A stretch of DNA of 50,240 nucleotides, taken from assembly GCA_001805575.1 (NCBI GenBank), contig MHGN01000063.1, positions 1-50,240 on the forward strand. The letters are read 5' to 3'. The notes beneath the pieces were generated by a model that made no database searches, was not told the DNA's origin, and worked only from the letters and a program-made list of their open reading frames with translations. Shown here piece after piece: positions 35,123 through 43,738 of the stretch (position 1 is its first letter; each line of letters starts with the position of its first letter). The position numbers and the translations under genes were made by a program. This stretch comes from Omnitrophica WOR_2 bacterium RIFCSPHIGHO2_02_FULL_45_21 (GTDB taxonomy: Bacteria > Omnitrophota > Gorgyraeia > Gygaellales > UBA12090).

Positions 35123-38100
35123 TTAACGAATTCTCCTCCCAGGAACTTCTTCATTGCCACATTCTCATACGACGGCCTAAAGCCCATTTTTGCCGGGCGC
35201 CAGAGTTTATTGCCATTAGTTCCCCCGTCTTCAGCTTTACTGACTTTGACAAATGACTCTTTCGGAGCGCCGGTGGTGCAGTGAACATCCGGAGCAAATC
35301 CTTTTCCAATCACCTGGCCAAAATACTCTTTTCTGGCTAAAGAATCGGTCATCAACGTAGGCCTAAGCCAGGCGCGGGTTGTGGACTGGTGCGAGCCATA
35401 CCTGAACATTGCCTGATAGCCGGTGCGGGAGTTTCTGGCTAATTTATCCGGGTTGGTTTCATGGCCTTCAACCGAACCATAAGTTGCCACATACATATTA
35501 AACCAGGAGCGGGCAACACCGCGCATGATTCCTAAATAATAACGGCAGCGCATCATTGCCCGATGCACCTTATAATCTTCGCCTTTTTTCTGCCAGCCGC
35601 GAAAAGGCCTATCCTCCGGGTCAGCATCTACCCAGACGTAATCTCCGTCTTCAATGCCTAACTCCTTGGCGTCAGCCGGATTGATATCAACATAGCCCTC
35701 GCCAACCCATGGTGAACGGTTATCCTTTCTATAGGGATCGCCAAAGGGGCCAAACCATAAAGAAAGCAGGTCAATATCTACCGGGGTGGTATGCGCGCCA
35801 TGGCGGTATTTGGGAGTTATATAAATGAGAGTAAAGCCGTCTTTTCTGCGGGGATGAACGGTCTTGGTAACCTCTCGCGGGCTGATTACCACATTACGCA
35901 CCTGGCGCACTTCTACCGACAGGTCATCTTTGGATAAACCGTAGCTTTCCGGGCCTTTAGGCCTGATTAAATCCTTAGCCCCGCAGACAATGGTATTGGG
36001 CTCATAAAAGGTAGCGTCCACCGGTTCGCGGTGCACCGGGATATTTTCGCCATGCTCAATAAATTCGTCTTCATCGCGATAAAATTCCAAACGGCCTGAC
36101 TTTGTATAATGCGGCTTATTTTCATTGCTCTGCTCCCAGCCCATAATCTTAGGATAGGTGCGGGTCATCAAAAGCGCCGGGATTCCTTCTTTGGCATTCT
36201 TTTCTAACTCTTCAATGTTGTATCCTTTCAGGGCGGTGGAAGCATCAATGATCCTCTGTAAATAAACCTCTAACTTATTGTCGTAGACAAACTTCCAATA
36301 ATCCTCAAATCTGGTATCCCCGGTTTCTTTGCTCAATGCCTTGGCCACTCCGGCAAACGTCTCTATATCTGCCCGGGTATCATGCAATCTCTCTAAAGGC
36401 GTGCGGGGATAAATCTGTAAAAATGGGTTGGTCACTGCCGCGGTCATATCCGGATATTTAAATTCTGCCCAGGAATCCACGGCAAAAACCACATCCGCGT
36501 ATTCGCAGGAAGCAGACCACCACCACTCATTCACTATCACGCATTCTATCCTGGGAAGAGTATTCACCACAAAATCGTGGTGCCACTTGAGGTTGCCTAA
36601 GATAGAATTGGAATTGCCGAACCAGAGAAATTTTGTCGGCGTGGAGATATGGGTTTTTCCGGTAAAAAGCTTATTGCCTACCCGCAAGGGCCTGTCGCCA
36701 TAGTTATAATAATGCGCGGATTCCATTTTGTAATATGCTTTCGCGCGCACCGGCTTTTGAGGGTCTAATTCAATATCAAAAGGGTCCTCGGTAATGTAAG
36801 TCGGCAGGCCGTTAAAATAGGCGCCGCGGTAATTGCCGGCAAAACTGCCGATATTGCCGCCATGATAACCGATATTTTTTGTCAAGGCGCAGACCAAAAA
36901 TATAGCCCGGTCTTTTAAGTCGTTGTTGAAAAAGTGATTCGGCCCCATTCCTACAGCGATAAGCACCTTGGATTTATTCGCGGCAATTTCTCTGGCTAAG
37001 CTTACTACCGCCTCTTTGCTGATATGGCAGATATCGCTGACCACCTCAGGGGTAAAATGCGAAGCATGCTCTTTCATTAAATCAAATACTGTTCTGACCT
37101 TTACCTTCTTGCCGTCAATGGTATCAACCTCAAACTCACCCTCTAAGGCAAAATCTTTGACTGCGCCGTAATCATCGCGGCTGATAACTACCACTTCATT
37201 CTTCTTCCCATCCCAGGCAACAAAATCGCTCCATTCATTGCGCAGTTTCTCTGTTACAATCTGTAAGTTCTGTTTTATCGACGGCGGGGGTTTTTCTCCT
37301 TCTTTAAGCACCTGGGTATTTTTTAATTCTTTTGGCTGGTAATCTTTAATCATATCCTGGGGTTTCAATAACTTCAGGGTATCCATCCTTACTAAAAGCG
37401 GTAAATCAGTTTGACCCTTCGCAAACTCATCATCGTAAAGCTTCTCCCCGATGATAAGATTCGCTATTCCTAAAGCAAGGGCGGTATCACTTCCCGGACG
37501 GATTAAAATAACCTCTTCTGCCTTATGGGAGGTTGCCTGGTATTCGCAGGCAATTGTGATAACCCTTGTTCCTTTGGCCCTGGCTTCGGATAGCCAGTGC
37601 GCGTCGGGCATTTTGGTGGCAATCCAGTTCATTCCCCAGTTGATGGCAACCTTGCAGTTTTCTACCGTGGCTAAGTCAAAATCGATGGTCTGCTGTCCGC
37701 AGACCATCGGATGTCCTGGCGGCAGGTCGGTATGCCAGGAATAGTTATCCCATCCTCTTGCCCCCAAGGCGTCGTTCTTATCCACACCCCTGATTTTTTC
37801 ATCTAAAAGGGCGGCAGAATTAGCGAAACGATAAAAACCAAAAAGGCGGGTTGCCCCTAAAAGGGGCATTCCGCCTCTGAATTTTAATACTTGAGTTCCC
37901 GCGCCCTTAGTTGCCTCAACCATTGCCTCATCATAGCCCTGGGCCTTGAGCAATTCTTTTCCCTTATCGCCAGAGTAAGTTGTGGCAATGTTAATCATGC
38001 TCTGCGCAACAATCTGAGATGCCTCTTCAAAGGAAACCCTGACAAAAGGCTCTTTCCCGCGGTTAAGATATTCGCCGGGTATACTGCCGTTTGGATTTCT

Positions 38101-38544
38101 GGGAAAACCGGCATTGCGCCACTCTAAGAATCCCTTACGCACACTGGGATATTTTACCCGGCGCGGGCCGTAAACTTTACGCACCATTGCCAAACCTTTC
38201 TGGCACAGGCGCGGATCCCATCTATGCGAGGCCTGATTTCCATAGATATCTTTGGCTTTGCCATAGCCGTAACTAGGGCCTATCTTGGTAACTACGCCAT
38301 TTTTTACGTAGGCCCTAAGCAGGCAGTTATGGGTATCATTGGGAGCGCAGAGAAAATGAAAGGTAGAATCATAGCGGAACTGGTCGCGGTATATCTTTTC
38401 CCAGTTTCTATCCGGATAATAGTCCAGGGGATTGTCAATCTCGGGGACAAATTTTAAAGCCGCAAGCAATGGCCTGCTTGCGGCTAATCCCGCAATGGTA
38501 GCTGCGGATACTTTTAAAAACTCTCTGCGGGTGATTCTTTTCAT
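35119..38544 (-). CDS. NarG/NxrA-like type II DMSO-reductase family alpha subunit
   Basis: Start placed at MKRITRREFLKVSAATIAG (Tat; listed ORF begins 38595); FHFLCAPNDTHNCLLRAYVKNGVV; RLCQKGLAMVRKVYGPRRVKYP; strong NarH-like partner. Confidence 0.88.
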   Translation of the reverse strand: MKRITRREFLKVSAATIAGLAASRPLLAALKFVPEIDNPLDYYPDRNWEKIYRDQFRYDSTFHFLCAPNDTHNCLLRAYVKNGVVTKIGPSYGYGKAKDIYGNQASHRWDPRLCQKGLAMVRKVYGPRRVKYPSVRKGFLEWRNAGFPRNPNGSIPGEYLNRGKEPFVRVSFEEASQIVAQSMINIATTYSGDKGKELLKAQGYDEAMVEATKGAGTQVLKFRGGMPLLGATRLFGFYRFANSAALLDEKIRGVDKNDALGARGWDNYSWHTDLPPGHPMVCGQQTIDFDLATVENCKVAINWGMNWIATKMPDAHWLSEARAKGTRVITIACEYQATSHKAEEVILIRPGSDTALALGIANLIIGEKLYDDEFAKGQTDLPLLVRMDTLKLLKPQDMIKDYQPKELKNTQVLKEGEKPPPSIKQNLQIVTEKLRNEWSDFVAWDGKKNEVVVISRDDYGAVKDFALEGEFEVDTIDGKKVKVRTVFDLMKEHASHFTPEVVSDICHISKEAVVSLAREIAANKSKVLIAVGMGPNHFFNNDLKDRAIFLVCALTKNIGYHGGNIGSFAGNYRGAYFNGLPTYITEDPFDIELDPQKPVRAKAYYKMESAHYYNYGDRPLRVGNKLFTGKTHISTPTKFLWFGNSNSILGNLKWHHDFVVNTLPRIECVIVNEWWWSASCEYADVVFAVDSWAEFKYPDMTAAVTNPFLQIYPRTPLERLHDTRADIETFAGVAKALSKETGDTRFEDYWKFVYDNKLEVYLQRIIDASTALKGYNIEELEKNAKEGIPALLMTRTYPKIMGWEQSNENKPHYTKSGRLEFYRDEDEFIEHGENIPVHREPVDATFYEPNTIVCGAKDLIRPKGPESYGLSKDDLSVEVRQVRNVVISPREVTKTVHPRRKDGFTLIYITPKYRHGAHTTPVDIDLLSLWFGPFGDPYRKDNRSPWVGEGYVDINPADAKELGIEDGDYVWVDADPEDRPFRGWQKKGEDYKVHRAMMRCRYYLGIMRGVARSWFNMYVATYGSVEGHETNPDKLARNSRTGYQAMFRYGSHQSTTRAWLRPTLMTDSLARKEYFGQVIGKGFAPDVHCTTGAPKESFVKVSKAEDGGTNGNKLWRPAKMGFRPSYENVAMKKFLGGEFVK

Positions 38545-38605
38545 TCCTCTTTCGTAGCTGCAGAAATTATCTTTATGATGACAAATTTGGCGCACTTGTC
38601 CTAAA

Positions 38606-38621
38606 TGTGAATTATTTCACA
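38606..38621. promoter_or_regulatory. CRP/FNR-family-like site TGTGA-N6-TCACA within a 26-bp palindrome
   Basis: CTAAATGTGAATTATTTCACATTTAG at 38601-38626, 11-bp arms. Confidence 0.6.
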
Positions 38622-38684
38622 TTTAGGGGAATAAAAATTAAATTGCCTGCAGTAACTCTACTGTAAAGCAATTTTATAAAATTT

Positions 38685-38712
38685 ATTATACCGAAAGAAA
38701 AAATCTTGTCAA
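38685..38712 (-). promoter_or_regulatory. Sigma70-like promoter upstream of the NarG/NxrA-like operon
   Basis: Minus strand TTGACA (38712-38707), 16-bp spacer, TATAAT (38690-38685). Confidence 0.75.
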
Positions 38713-38821
38713 TAAAAATCTTTAGTCCCTTCATTTTACCCCAACTCCTTAAGGATCGCCCTGCCAATCCCTATCCGCTTAATCCAGGCATCCTGCGTTC
38801 TACGGGGCCCACAATAAAAAA

Positions 38822-38882
38822 GAGGCGTCTTTTTTGGTAAGCCCAAATCAACCGATTGATAAATTTAGGCGGGAGACGCCCC
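38822..38882 (-). terminator. Intrinsic terminator with elaborated stem
   Basis: Minus strand GGGGCGTCT / AGACGCCTC 9-bp outer stem (one G-U), inner GCCTAAA/TTTGGGC and TCAA-TCGG-TTGA, then TTTTTT. Confidence 0.75.
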
Positions 38883-38919
38883 TTTTAAAAATGCAAAATT
38901 TAAAATTTAAAAGTCAAAA

Positions 38920-40413
38920 TTAGGATACTTTACCTAAAAATACCTGCCCTAATTCCTGCCCGCTGCTCATTGATTCTAAGACAACCAAAATATCCCTTAA
39001 CGTATCCTCAGTGTGGTCGCTGCGCTCTTCTTCTTGTCTTAGGATATCTGATATGCAAAGGAGAATTTTATTTCTGTCTTGAGTTATATTATCTTGAGCG
39101 CAGGATGTTTGGATATATTCCTTAATTCTTTCTGAAGAAGGAGTTATTCCTGAACTTACCATTCTACCTATCTCTTGCCACTCCCCAGCAAGGTTAACTT
39201 GCAGCAGGGACAGTCCCCGCAGCGGACTGTCCCTAAACATTCCGCTTAAATTTGTTACCGCCTGGGCGACTATAGGGAGAGAGCGGAAGTCAATACCGCC
39301 TAAGCTTCTAACCGCTTCTTCCTGTTTGCTGCTTTCAGTTTTAGCCGGCGAATTGGTAAGAGGGCTACTCGCAGCGTTATTCCACTCCACAGTTGTTCCA
39401 TTCAGAGAATTCAGGTCTTCAACAAAAAGCGAAAACTCGTTGTTCCCATTTCTGGATATTTTAATAATAAAATGTTTTCCTGATAAGAGTTCATCCGATA
39501 GTCTATAATTGCCAGTCTCTCGTCCTATCTGCATTGGCTGATCTAACTGCATATTGTAGGCGTCGCCGACAGGATAGCTTTTATCGTCTTTATAACGCTG
39601 GAAATTGATACTATTTCTTGTCACAGAAATTTTATAAGCAAATGATCCGGCTATAATCCAAACATCTCCCGTAAAGAGGGTTTCTAAAATGGTGGCGCCT
39701 GGCTTACCGAGCCTAATCTCTGACTCCCCTTTTCCTTCTCTCCGCATACCATCTTCTAAAGCAGATTTTTCTTTTTTTACTCCTTTCTGCCCCGTTTCTT
39801 CTGTTTCGAGTTTCTTATCGACTAACTCTAAATTAGACGAAGCATCGGTAACCTCAATAAAATCGACTCGTCCATTTTGAACAACTGCGTATCCGGCACG
39901 GTCGTGCCCGGCAAAGACGATATGATGATTAGGCAGAGGCTGCCAATGCCAATTTCTATCTCTTCTTGGCGAATGTCCAACAATAAGCTGAGCTCGAGGC
40001 TGACCCATATTATTAAGAAATTCCTGGACATCTCTATCATCGTAACTGTCTTGATACCTTCCCCATTCTGCCTGCTCAACAATCGGATTACCTTCATTTC
40101 CAACATCTACATTTTGTATTTCAGCAAAATTCGCATTTGTGATAGGACCCCCGTGTACCGCAATAAAACCATTACCCATTACCATTAAAGGACTCGCTTT
40201 AATAAAATTTTCATAAGCGGTAATATAATCTTCACCATATAGCTCTTGAAGTTTTTCACTATACAATATTCCTTGCCAGACGCGATCCTGACCCTTTCCC
40301 TTAGAGAATAAATCAGAAAGATAATCATGGTTTCCGAGCACGTAATAAACGTTATCGGGATGCTGAATTTTTAAATCCATAATAAACTGCATAATTTCAA
40401 CTGATGAATCCAT
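38920..40413 (-). CDS. Metallophosphoesterase - FHA domain protein, probably 5'-truncated
   Basis: VYYVLGNHDYL; GNGFIAVHGGP; IVGHSPRRD; FHA segment MQIGRETGNYRLSDELLSGKHFIIKI...LNSLNGTTV. In-frame reading upstream gives EAVLVILGDAVHSEVNLTE but meets TGA with no ATG. Confidence 0.7.
   Translation of the reverse strand: MDSSVEIMQFIMDLKIQHPDNVYYVLGNHDYLSDLFSKGKGQDRVWQGILYSEKLQELYGEDYITAYENFIKASPLMVMGNGFIAVHGGPITNANFAEIQNVDVGNEGNPIVEQAEWGRYQDSYDDRDVQEFLNNMGQPRAQLIVGHSPRRDRNWHWQPLPNHHIVFAGHDRAGYAVVQNGRVDFIEVTDASSNLELVDKKLETEETGQKGVKKEKSALEDGMRREGKGESEIRLGKPGATILETLFTGDVWIIAGSFAYKISVTRNSINFQRYKDDKSYPVGDAYNMQLDQPMQIGRETGNYRLSDELLSGKHFIIKISRNGNNEFSLFVEDLNSLNGTTVEWNNAASSPLTNSPAKTESSKQEEAVRSLGGIDFRSLPIVAQAVTNLSGMFRDSPLRGLSLLQVNLAGEWQEIGRMVSSGITPSSERIKEYIQTSCAQDNITQDRNKILLCISDILRQEEERSDHTEDTLRDILVVLESMSSGQELGQVFLGKVS
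39206..39234. repeat. REP-like palindrome inside CDS
   Basis: AGGGACAGTCC-CCGCAGC-GGACTGTCCCT, perfect 11-bp arms. Confidence 0.75.
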
Positions 40414-40775
40414 CTCTGTTAAATTAACTTCACTATGTACCGCATCGCCTAAGATAACTAAAACTGCCTCGCCTTTTTGAATCTTGCTTAAGTTATTATT
40501 CTTATTAAGTATCTCGCGGCCTCAAAAATGCGTGGTAAATTTAGATACAATTACCACTATCAGAAAATCAATTCTTAGCAAAAGAATCTGTTCGCTAAAG
40601 CAAGAGAAAATAGAACAGATTGATAAGGCACTAAAATTTGCTCTATCACTAGATTAATTTTCCCTCTCGGTTTATCAATCGGGCGAGGACGCATCAAAAA
40701 TCACCTCCTCTGCAAACACCGCAAAGTGCCAGCATATATGATAAGGATTGAATGCGTCAACACGCAATGTAGGGC

Positions 40776-41453
40776 TTAAGAAAGAGTTTTCTGCCTGCTA
40801 AATAAAACTATTAAAACAGTGAATGATAGGATCATTAAAACTAACTCAATTGGCTCTCTGAGGAACCCAGCCCGGCCGAATAATTGGACATCTTCCCAGG
40901 CCTCTATCGCTAATATTCCGATAATAGTCAATATGAGAGAAACGGATTCCTTCTTTACCCAGGATAATTTCAGGCACAGGCGCCCTGGTAAACTCAACAA
41001 ACCCTTAAGGCGGGGAAAACATCTCGGCGTGCTTTGAGAATATGCCGCGTATTCTTCCTTAAACCTCTTTAATAACAAGGCCTCTTCTTTTTTAATCTGC
41101 GGTATGTAAATCAAGAGGAAGATAATAATAAACGGAAAAATTACCCATAACTGCAGGAGGGTGAAGATAACCCCTATCCCGATTAATAATGTCCCGAAAT
41201 ACATCGGATTTCTCACGGCAGTATAAGGGCCGTGCGTAACCAGATTCCTGCCTTGAGAGGACTGCTCTTCTTTGTATCCTCTCGCTGAAATACGAAATAA
41301 AAACCCGCATAAGACCAAAGCTATTCCCAGGCAATCGAATAATTTATCAAGTGACTTTCCCTGCCATTGGGCTAAAAGTATTTTATAGAAAAAAATGACC
41401 AGGAGAAACGAAACGAAGATTAATAACCCCTGGATTCTGATGCGTTTTTTCAT
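40776..41453 (-). CDS. ICMT/PEMT-family membrane methyltransferase
   Basis: LVTHGPYTAVRNPMYFGTLLIGIGV; KKEEALLLKRFKEEYAAYSQSTPRCFP. Confidence 0.85.
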   Translation of the reverse strand: MKKRIRIQGLLIFVSFLLVIFFYKILLAQWQGKSLDKLFDCLGIALVLCGFLFRISARGYKEEQSSQGRNLVTHGPYTAVRNPMYFGTLLIGIGVIFTLLQLWVIFPFIIIFLLIYIPQIKKEEALLLKRFKEEYAAYSQSTPRCFPRLKGLLSLPGRLCLKLSWVKKESVSLILTIIGILAIEAWEDVQLFGRAGFLREPIELVLMILSFTVLIVLFSRQKTLS

Positions 41454-41456
41454 TTT

Positions 41457-42524
41457 TCAAGTTTGCGGCTGATAAATGCAATACGGCTCTTCTTCCTGAA
41501 AATCTCCGCTGCGCCAATAGGCGCGGGCGCGGCAGCCGCCGCAGACCAGCTTAAACTCACAGGCACCACATCTTCCTTTTAATTTTGCGCTATCCCTTAA
41601 GTCCTGAAAAAGTTTGCTCTCAAACCAGACGCTTTTAAAATCCTCTTTTCTTAAATCCCCGGCCTTAACCGGCAGGTAGCCGCATCCGAATACCTCTCCT
41701 TTATAAGAAACAAAACAAACCCCCTGCCCGGCCAGGCAACCCTTGGTGATGGCGCTAAAATTATCGCTCGCGCAAGGCAATTTCTTTTTCTCTTTTGCCA
41801 AACGTTGGCGCAAGACCCGGTAATAGTGCGGGGCGCAGGTCGCCTTTACCCGTATGGTGGAATGGGACTGAAAATCATACAGGCGGTTGAATGCCTCTTC
41901 GTATTCCTGCGCTGAAATCTCATCCCCTTCCAATGATTTTCCTCTGCCTACCGGAACCAGAAAAAATACATGATAGGAAACTGCGCCCTGTTTAAGCGCA
42001 AAGTTACCCATTGCCTCCAATTCAGCTAAATTCTTTTTGGTTATCGTAGTGTTTATTTGCAGAGGTATTCCTGCCTTTTTAAGATTATTGATTCCGGCTA
42101 AGCTCTTTTCAAATGCTCCCGGCGCTCCGCAAAAATTATCATGGCTTTTAGCATTTGAACCATAAATAGACACCGCAACTAATGCGGTTTTATTCTCCTT
42201 TAAGCGCATCGCGCTATCTAAGCTTACCAGCGAGCCATTAGTGGCCAGGGTGCTCTTTAGGCCTAATTGGCTGGCATAGTGGATAAGTTCGTAGATATCT
42301 TCGCGTAATAATGCCTCTCCGCCTGAAAATACAACGATCGGTTTTGAAAAAGATGCGGCTGTCTTTAGAAATCTTTTGGCTTCTTGGGTAGTTAGTTCTT
42401 CCGGCGAGCGCTTCTTCTCTGCCTTGGCCCGGCAGTGCGGGCATTCTAAGTTACAGGCGCGCGTGGCCTCCCAGAATATCAAACGAAGACTTGAGCTCAT
42501 TGTATATTTTGCCGGATGCGTCAA
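41457..42524 (-). CDS. Radical SAM/SPASM protein, AhbC/AhbD/NirJ-like
   Basis: EATRACNLECPHCRA; FSGGEALLREDIYELI; GAVSYHVFFLVPVGRG; C-terminal CGACEFKLVCGGCRARAYWRSGDFQEEEPYC. Confidence 0.85.
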   Translation of the reverse strand: MTHPAKYTMSSSLRLIFWEATRACNLECPHCRAKAEKKRSPEELTTQEAKRFLKTAASFSKPIVVFSGGEALLREDIYELIHYASQLGLKSTLATNGSLVSLDSAMRLKENKTALVAVSIYGSNAKSHDNFCGAPGAFEKSLAGINNLKKAGIPLQINTTITKKNLAELEAMGNFALKQGAVSYHVFFLVPVGRGKSLEGDEISAQEYEEAFNRLYDFQSHSTIRVKATCAPHYYRVLRQRLAKEKKKLPCASDNFSAITKGCLAGQGVCFVSYKGEVFGCGYLPVKAGDLRKEDFKSVWFESKLFQDLRDSAKLKGRCGACEFKLVCGGCRARAYWRSGDFQEEEPYCIYQPQT

Positions 42525-43462
42525 GAAATCAGGAACGCTAAACCTAAAAGAATTCCAAAGGTGAGGGTTAAGGCAATGCTCAAGGCATTTGCCGGAAGGA
42601 GCTTCTCTACTTCATTGTAATTCTTTAAAGCAATCCTGCAGGCCCTGAAGGCTAAGATAAGGGTAAAAAATACAATTGCTGCGGATTTCGGCAGGATATT
42701 TTTTGTGAGCAGAATAAAAGTAAAAAGATAAATCAGCGCGAGCAGGGCCGCATAGGTATAACTTGCTCTTTTCTTTCCCAGGCGCACCACCCAGTTGGTT
42801 TTGCCGGTAACCTTGTCTGCCTCGTAGTCGGGAATTTCATTGAGCCACAAAACGCTTCCGGCCAAAAGCCCCATCAGGCAGCCAATAAGAATAATTTCCA
42901 AATCCACGCTCTGCGCCTGGACATAATAGACGCCGCTTAACATTATCGGCCCAAAGGCAATGGCTACGGATAATTCTCCCAACCCCTTTTTAGAAAGATT
43001 GATTTTAGGATGGATATAGCCTACCGCCAGAAAAACCCCGCTTACTCCCAGCGCTAATACCGGCAAGCCTCTCAAAAAAGCCAAATACACCCCGATCATT
43101 GAACCGATGGCAATAAATACAGTCCCTCCTAAAAGTAAGGATTTTGGGCTGAGGGCTCCCTCTTGAATCACCCGGGAACCTCCGCTAAAAGGGGTAGGGG
43201 TAAGATTTATATTATCCGTTCCGGAGAGATAATCAAAATAATCGTTGAGTGAGCTGGTGCCAAAATGGATAAGCACTAAACCCATTGCCGAAAGCAGCCA
43301 TAGGCCAAAGTCAAGCGCGCCTTTTCTTTGATAGACAATTGCCCCGCCTAAGAAAGAAACTGCCACGGTTAAGGCAATAAACGGCGGGCCTAAGACCCTC
43401 AACCAGGCCCTTACCCAGGCGGTAGGCGAGCGTGAAATAAGCTGACGGATTTTGACCGGCAT
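42521..43462 (-). CDS. UbiA-family prenyltransferase (MenA-like)
   Basis: NDYFDYLSGTDNINLTPTPFSGGSRVIQEGALSP; NEIPDYEADKVTGKTNWVVRLG; 8-9 TM. Confidence 0.88.
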   Translation of the reverse strand: MPVKIRQLISRSPTAWVRAWLRVLGPPFIALTVAVSFLGGAIVYQRKGALDFGLWLLSAMGLVLIHFGTSSLNDYFDYLSGTDNINLTPTPFSGGSRVIQEGALSPKSLLLGGTVFIAIGSMIGVYLAFLRGLPVLALGVSGVFLAVGYIHPKINLSKKGLGELSVAIAFGPIMLSGVYYVQAQSVDLEIILIGCLMGLLAGSVLWLNEIPDYEADKVTGKTNWVVRLGKKRASYTYAALLALIYLFTFILLTKNILPKSAAIVFFTLILAFRACRIALKNYNEVEKLLPANALSIALTLTFGILLGLAFLIS

Positions 43463-43535
43463 TCAAGTGTGCAGGTGAAAAATGTTACTCTAATTATTCT
43501 GTGTAACGTTTAATCTGAGCTTTTAAATGGAAATA

Positions 43536-43712
43536 TTAGAATAAAGTAGATACTATATAGCTGTCTTTTTTCTTCATTGCCGGAGACACACCCACTGCTG
43601 TTTTCAGGGTAAACTCCTCCATTGAGGCGGTCCTGGGGCAGAGATAATTCTTTAATCCCTTTTCCTTAAGGCCTCCTCTTGTTCCTGTAGGTTCAGATTT
43701 TCTTTTTGACAT
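43536..43712 (-). CDS. Candidate RiPP-type precursor peptide, 58 aa (below the ORF-track length cutoff)
   Basis: Manual translation MSKRKSEPTGTRGGLKEKGLKNYLCPRTASMEEFTLKTAVGVSPAMKKKDSYIVSTLF; upstream AAAGAAAGGAGCGGAAAAATG gives a strong Shine-Dalgarno; 26 bp after the PqqD-like gene. Confidence 0.72.
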   Translation of the reverse strand: MSKRKSEPTGTRGGLKEKGLKNYLCPRTASMEEFTLKTAVGVSPAMKKKDSYIVSTLF

Positions 43713-43738
43713 TTTTCCGCTCCTTTCTTTAACTCCGT

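Noticed and set aside
38740-38810. Short frame GPRRTQDAWIKRIGIGRAILKELG-stop upstream of the 38.7 kb promoter
   Set aside because: Could be a gene remnant, but 24 aa without start or homology I can recognise is not enough to call.
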